From CAZXMB01 sp964641715 (GTDB lineage: Bacteria > Desulfobacterota > BSN033 > UBA1163): a stretch of 7,962 nt of DNA. Where the stretch lies: positions 1 to 7,962 of the forward strand of contig CAZXMB010000138.1 of the NCBI GenBank assembly GCA_964641715.1, read 5' to 3'. The position numbers and the translations under genes were made by a program. Below, in pieces: positions 6,608 to 7,962 of this stretch (the stretch's first letter is position 1; each line of letters begins with the position of its first letter). The notes under the pieces are model-generated. The model was given only the letters and a program-made list of their open reading frames with translations, was not told the DNA's origin and made no database searches.

Positions 6608-6749
6608 AGGTTACGGTTACGAAGCCCCTGCCTACCGGCAGGCAGGCGTTTCGTAAATCGTCAAACGGTTATGTTTAAAAGGATTAAAGACGATAAACGT
6701 TGCCTTTTATTAACGATACGGGCATCATTGCCCTAACCTTTACCTTTAA
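6608..6749 (+). mobile_element. Gene-less (MITE-like) derivative of cassette 2
   Basis: This element fills most of the space between pilR and the lipoprotein gene. Its left end 6608-6627 matches 2897-2916 at 19 of 20 bases. Then, after a 20-bp insertion, 6648-6658 matches 2917-2927 at 11 of 11. Its right end 6689-6742 matches 3325-3378 at 43 of 54. The loop with the four-helix-bundle ORF (about 370 bp in cassette 2) is absent, and even the start codon region is altered (GTTTAAAAGG against GTTAAATGAAAGG). The ends still form an imperfect inverted repeat. It may shape the transcript 3' end of pilR, since a T7 run (6751-6757) follows, but I see no strong terminator hairpin next to it. Confidence 0.7.
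6627..6646. repeat. 20-bp GC-rich palindrome inserted in the element's left arm
   Basis: The segment reads CCTGCCTACC then GGCAGGCAGG, pairing 9 of 10 positions as a palindrome; a 6-bp stem with a TACC loop also forms. It interrupts the arm between GCCC and GTTTCG, which are contiguous in cassette 2, so it is an insertion into this copy or a loss from the other. Its composition is much richer in G+C than its surroundings. From memory, similar CCTGCC/GGCAGG palindromes are dispersed repeats in some genomes. Confidence 0.75.
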
Positions 6750-6755
6750 CTTTTT

Positions 6756-6784
6756 TTGACATCTCCCCCCTTCATGAGTATAAA
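6756..6784 (+). promoter_or_regulatory. Predicted sigma-70 promoter of the lipoprotein gene
   Basis: TTGACA (6756-6761) is a perfect -35 box. A 17-bp spacer leads to TATAAA (6779-6784), five of six bases of the -10 consensus. The predicted start of transcription, near 6791, leaves a leader of only about 12 nt before ATG 6804, beginning at the Shine-Dalgarno. The promoter lies 6 bp beyond the repeat element. Confidence 0.55.
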
Positions 6785-6791
6785 TAGCGGC

Positions 6792-6796
6792 AGGAG
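6792..6796 (+). promoter_or_regulatory. Shine-Dalgarno fixing the lipoprotein start
   Basis: AGGAG lies 7 nt before ATG 6804. It decides for that start over TTG 6756, which would add 16 residues ahead of the signal peptide and overlaps the -35 box. Confidence 0.75.
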
Positions 6797-6803
6797 AAAA
6801 CGA

Positions 6804-7733
6804 ATGAAAACGAAAATATTGTCCCTCCTATTGATACCGGCTCTTCTCCTCGGGCTCTTGTCATGTGGAAGATCCGAAAAGGCGGAGCCCAAAGTGAAAG
6901 CCAATTCGCCGCCCGTAATTACTTCGATCACCCTCTTACCGGAGAGACCGACTTACGGGAGTGACCTCACAGTCAACGTTCAGAGCCAGGATCCGGATCG
7001 GGACAATGTGACTTACCGTTATCAGTGGATGAGGAACGATGAGGAGATGGTTGTGGAGGACAGTTATATCCTGAAAAGTGGAAAATTTCATAAAGGAGAT
7101 CTCATTCGAGTGGTTGTCGCTCCTCATGATGGAAAGGTTGAAGGAAAGAGTGTTTCCTCAGCACCAAGAAGAATTATGAACACTCCCCCCGTCATCCAAG
7201 AGGTCCGAATCGAGCCTAAATTAGCCTCCCGGAGAGACCCCTTAAAAGTCCATGTAAAGGGTTTTGATGCGGATGGGGATTCAGTCTATTATATCTATCG
7301 GTGGGAAAGAAATGGAGCTGTCCTGAAAGAGGAGGAAAAAGAAATTTTAGATCAATCCCGATTCGAAAAAGGAGATTCCATTACCGTTATTGTGACTCCT
7401 GATGATAGGGAATCTTTAGGAACTCCTAAGAAATCAGAATCTGTTCTCATCTCCAATAGCCCACCTATCATCATTTCGTCACCACCCACTTCAATAGAAG
7501 GGACAAGATATCTTTATGAAGTAAAGGCCATCGATGCGGATAAGGATCTCATTACTTTCACTTTAAAATCAGGCCCGAAGGGGATGGAGGTCGACAAACA
7601 GAATGGATTGATCCAATGGGAGATTCGAAAAGAAGATAAAGGGACCTATACGATCGAAATTGAGGCATCTGACAGTGAAGGAGCAAAGAGCATCCAGCAA
7701 TATACCCTGACCGTTGAATACAGACAATCTTGA
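6804..7733 (+). CDS. Lipoprotein with three cadherin/Ig-like repeats
   Basis: The 309-aa product begins with a lipoprotein signal peptide: MKTK, a Leu-rich core, and a lipobox ending LLSC with lipidated C21. The mature protein continues GRSEKAEPK, then three similar beta-rich units opened by NSPPV (34-38), NTPPV (126-130) and NSPPI (218-222). Each unit has an acidic DxDxD-type motif: DPDRDN (63-68), DADGDS (155-160) and DADKDL (244-249), as in calcium-binding cadherin-like folds. The first two units also share a Y-x-W-x-R-N segment and a KGD turn (97-99, 189-191), so they arose by duplication. The third resembles the He_PIG-type Ig fold (GLIQWE). Predicted site is the outer or inner membrane facing the periplasm. 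It sits between pilR and the pilin but has its own promoter. A structural or adhesion role with the pilus is possible; the function is not known. Confidence 0.85.
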   Translation: MKTKILSLLLIPALLLGLLSCGRSEKAEPKVKANSPPVITSITLLPERPTYGSDLTVNVQSQDPDRDNVTYRYQWMRNDEEMVVEDSYILKSGKFHKGDLIRVVVAPHDGKVEGKSVSSAPRRIMNTPPVIQEVRIEPKLASRRDPLKVHVKGFDADGDSVYYIYRWERNGAVLKEEEKEILDQSRFEKGDSITVIVTPDDRESLGTPKKSESVLISNSPPIIISSPPTSIEGTRYLYEVKAIDADKDLITFTLKSGPKGMEVDKQNGLIQWEIRKEDKGTYTIEIEASDSEGAKSIQQYTLTVEYRQS

Positions 7734-7866
7734 AAAAGGCTCATTCCATCTCAACTGTGAAAAAAATTCATAGCTCTATAGACAATTTTCAGAAAAATAT
7801 CGGTTTTGAATCATTCAGTAAAAAGAAATAGTAATCATTTTCAATAAGTTAGTAAATGTGAAGGAG
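7734..7866 (+). promoter_or_regulatory. AT-rich region upstream of the pilin promoter, possible activator sites
   Basis: No gene or terminator hairpin is visible here. The stretch is AT-rich and holds short repeated motifs: AATCATT at 7809-7815 and 7833-7839 (24 bp apart), and ATTTTCA near 7785 and 7837. NtrC-type activators usually bind 80-150 bp upstream of -24/-12 promoters, so PilR sites are expected in this stretch, but I cannot identify them with confidence. Confidence 0.3.
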
Positions 7867-7882
7867 TGGCACAGTATTTGCT
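7867..7882 (+). promoter_or_regulatory. Sigma-54 (-24/-12) promoter of the pilin gene
   Basis: TGGCAC (7867-7872), 5 bp, then TTGCT (7878-7882) matches the RpoN consensus TGGCAC-N5-TTGCW, with the invariant GG and GC at the correct spacing. Transcription should start near 7893, giving a leader of about 32 nt before ATG 7925. The sigma-54 activator encoded at 5205-6578 is the likely partner. Confidence 0.88.
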
Positions 7883-7924
7883 AAATTTAATACTCAGATA
7901 AAAATATGTAAAATTGGGGTGATT

Positions 7925-7962
7925 ATGAATAAAAAGGGAATCACACTGCTTGAGCTGATTAT
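7925..7962 (+). CDS. pilA: Type IV pilin / prepilin (3' partial, first 12 codons)
   Basis: The visible residues MNKKGITLLELI form a class III prepilin leader: a short basic MNKKG, cleavage by PilD after G5, and a mature N-terminus with Glu at position +5 (I-T-L-L-E). Ile at +1 instead of the common Phe/Met is tolerated in the family. GGGGTGAT (7916-7923) before ATG 7925 is a good ribosome site. The sigma-54 promoter and the pilR and pilD genes nearby suggest a major pilin (pilA), but a minor pilin or pseudopilin cannot be excluded because the window ends here. Confidence 0.85.
   Translation, partial: MNKKGITLLELI

Noticed and set aside
6720..6757. Rho-independent terminator after pilR (GGGCA-TCAT-TGCCC then T run)
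   Set aside because: The stem is only 5 bp and the T7 run begins 17 bases later. The hairpin is part of the repeat end. Weak termination is possible, but not enough to annotate.
6756..6803. TTG 6756 as the start of the lipoprotein
   Set aside because: It would put 16 polar residues before a textbook lipoprotein signal peptide, has no Shine-Dalgarno and overlaps a -35 box. ATG 6804 has AGGAG at 7 nt.
1..7962. tRNA, rRNA or riboswitch
   Set aside because: No cloverleaf, rRNA core segment or known riboswitch pattern was recognised in the intergenic stretches. The IVP-type genes lie between protein genes, not inside an rRNA gene.

Overview
The window looks like part of a type IV pilus locus from a Gram-negative bacterium, all genes on the + strand. 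A diderm is indicated by the lipoprotein signal, the periplasmic sensor and the NtrC-type regulator paired with a sigma-54 promoter. The gene set (TMTC-like TPR membrane protein, prepilin peptidase, two-component pair, cadherin-like lipoprotein, pilin) and the moderate GC resemble Deltaproteobacteria/Desulfobacterota or Nitrospirota. That placement is inference. A run of exactly 100 N (5076-5175) marks a scaffold join, so this is probably a draft or metagenome assembly.

Layout: 1-1608 is the 3' part of a multi-pass membrane protein with C-terminal TPRs (TMTC/O-mannosyltransferase-like). 1610-2084 is a cassette holding a four-helix-bundle gene of the 23S rRNA intervening-sequence-protein (IVP) family, bounded by inverted arrays of 7-bp repeats. 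2098-2859 is the prepilin peptidase (pilD). 2877-3378 is a second four-helix-bundle cassette with a different inverted repeat built on GGTAAC/GGTTAC. 3392-5065 is a membrane sensor kinase. After the gap, 5205-6578 is a PilR/NtrC-type activator. 6608-6749 is a 142-bp gene-less copy of the second cassette. 6804-7733 is a lipoprotein with three cadherin/Ig-like repeats behind a good sigma-70 promoter. 7867-7882 is a near-consensus sigma-54 promoter, and 7925 onward is the first 12 codons of a type IV pilin.

How the genes fit together (family knowledge plus context): the kinase and activator should control sigma-54 transcription of the pilin at the right edge. PilD cleaves and methylates that pilin, and the TMTC-like protein is a candidate glycosyltransferase for pilin or another surface protein.

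The most unusual content is the set of stem-flanked elements at three gene junctions. Two carry IVP-type genes read in the same direction as the operon. The third is an internally deleted relative, 80% identical to the second over 54 bp at its right end and 19/20 at its left end, and its left arm carries a further 20-bp palindromic insertion. Together they look like a small mobile or repeat family with autonomous-like and MITE-like members.
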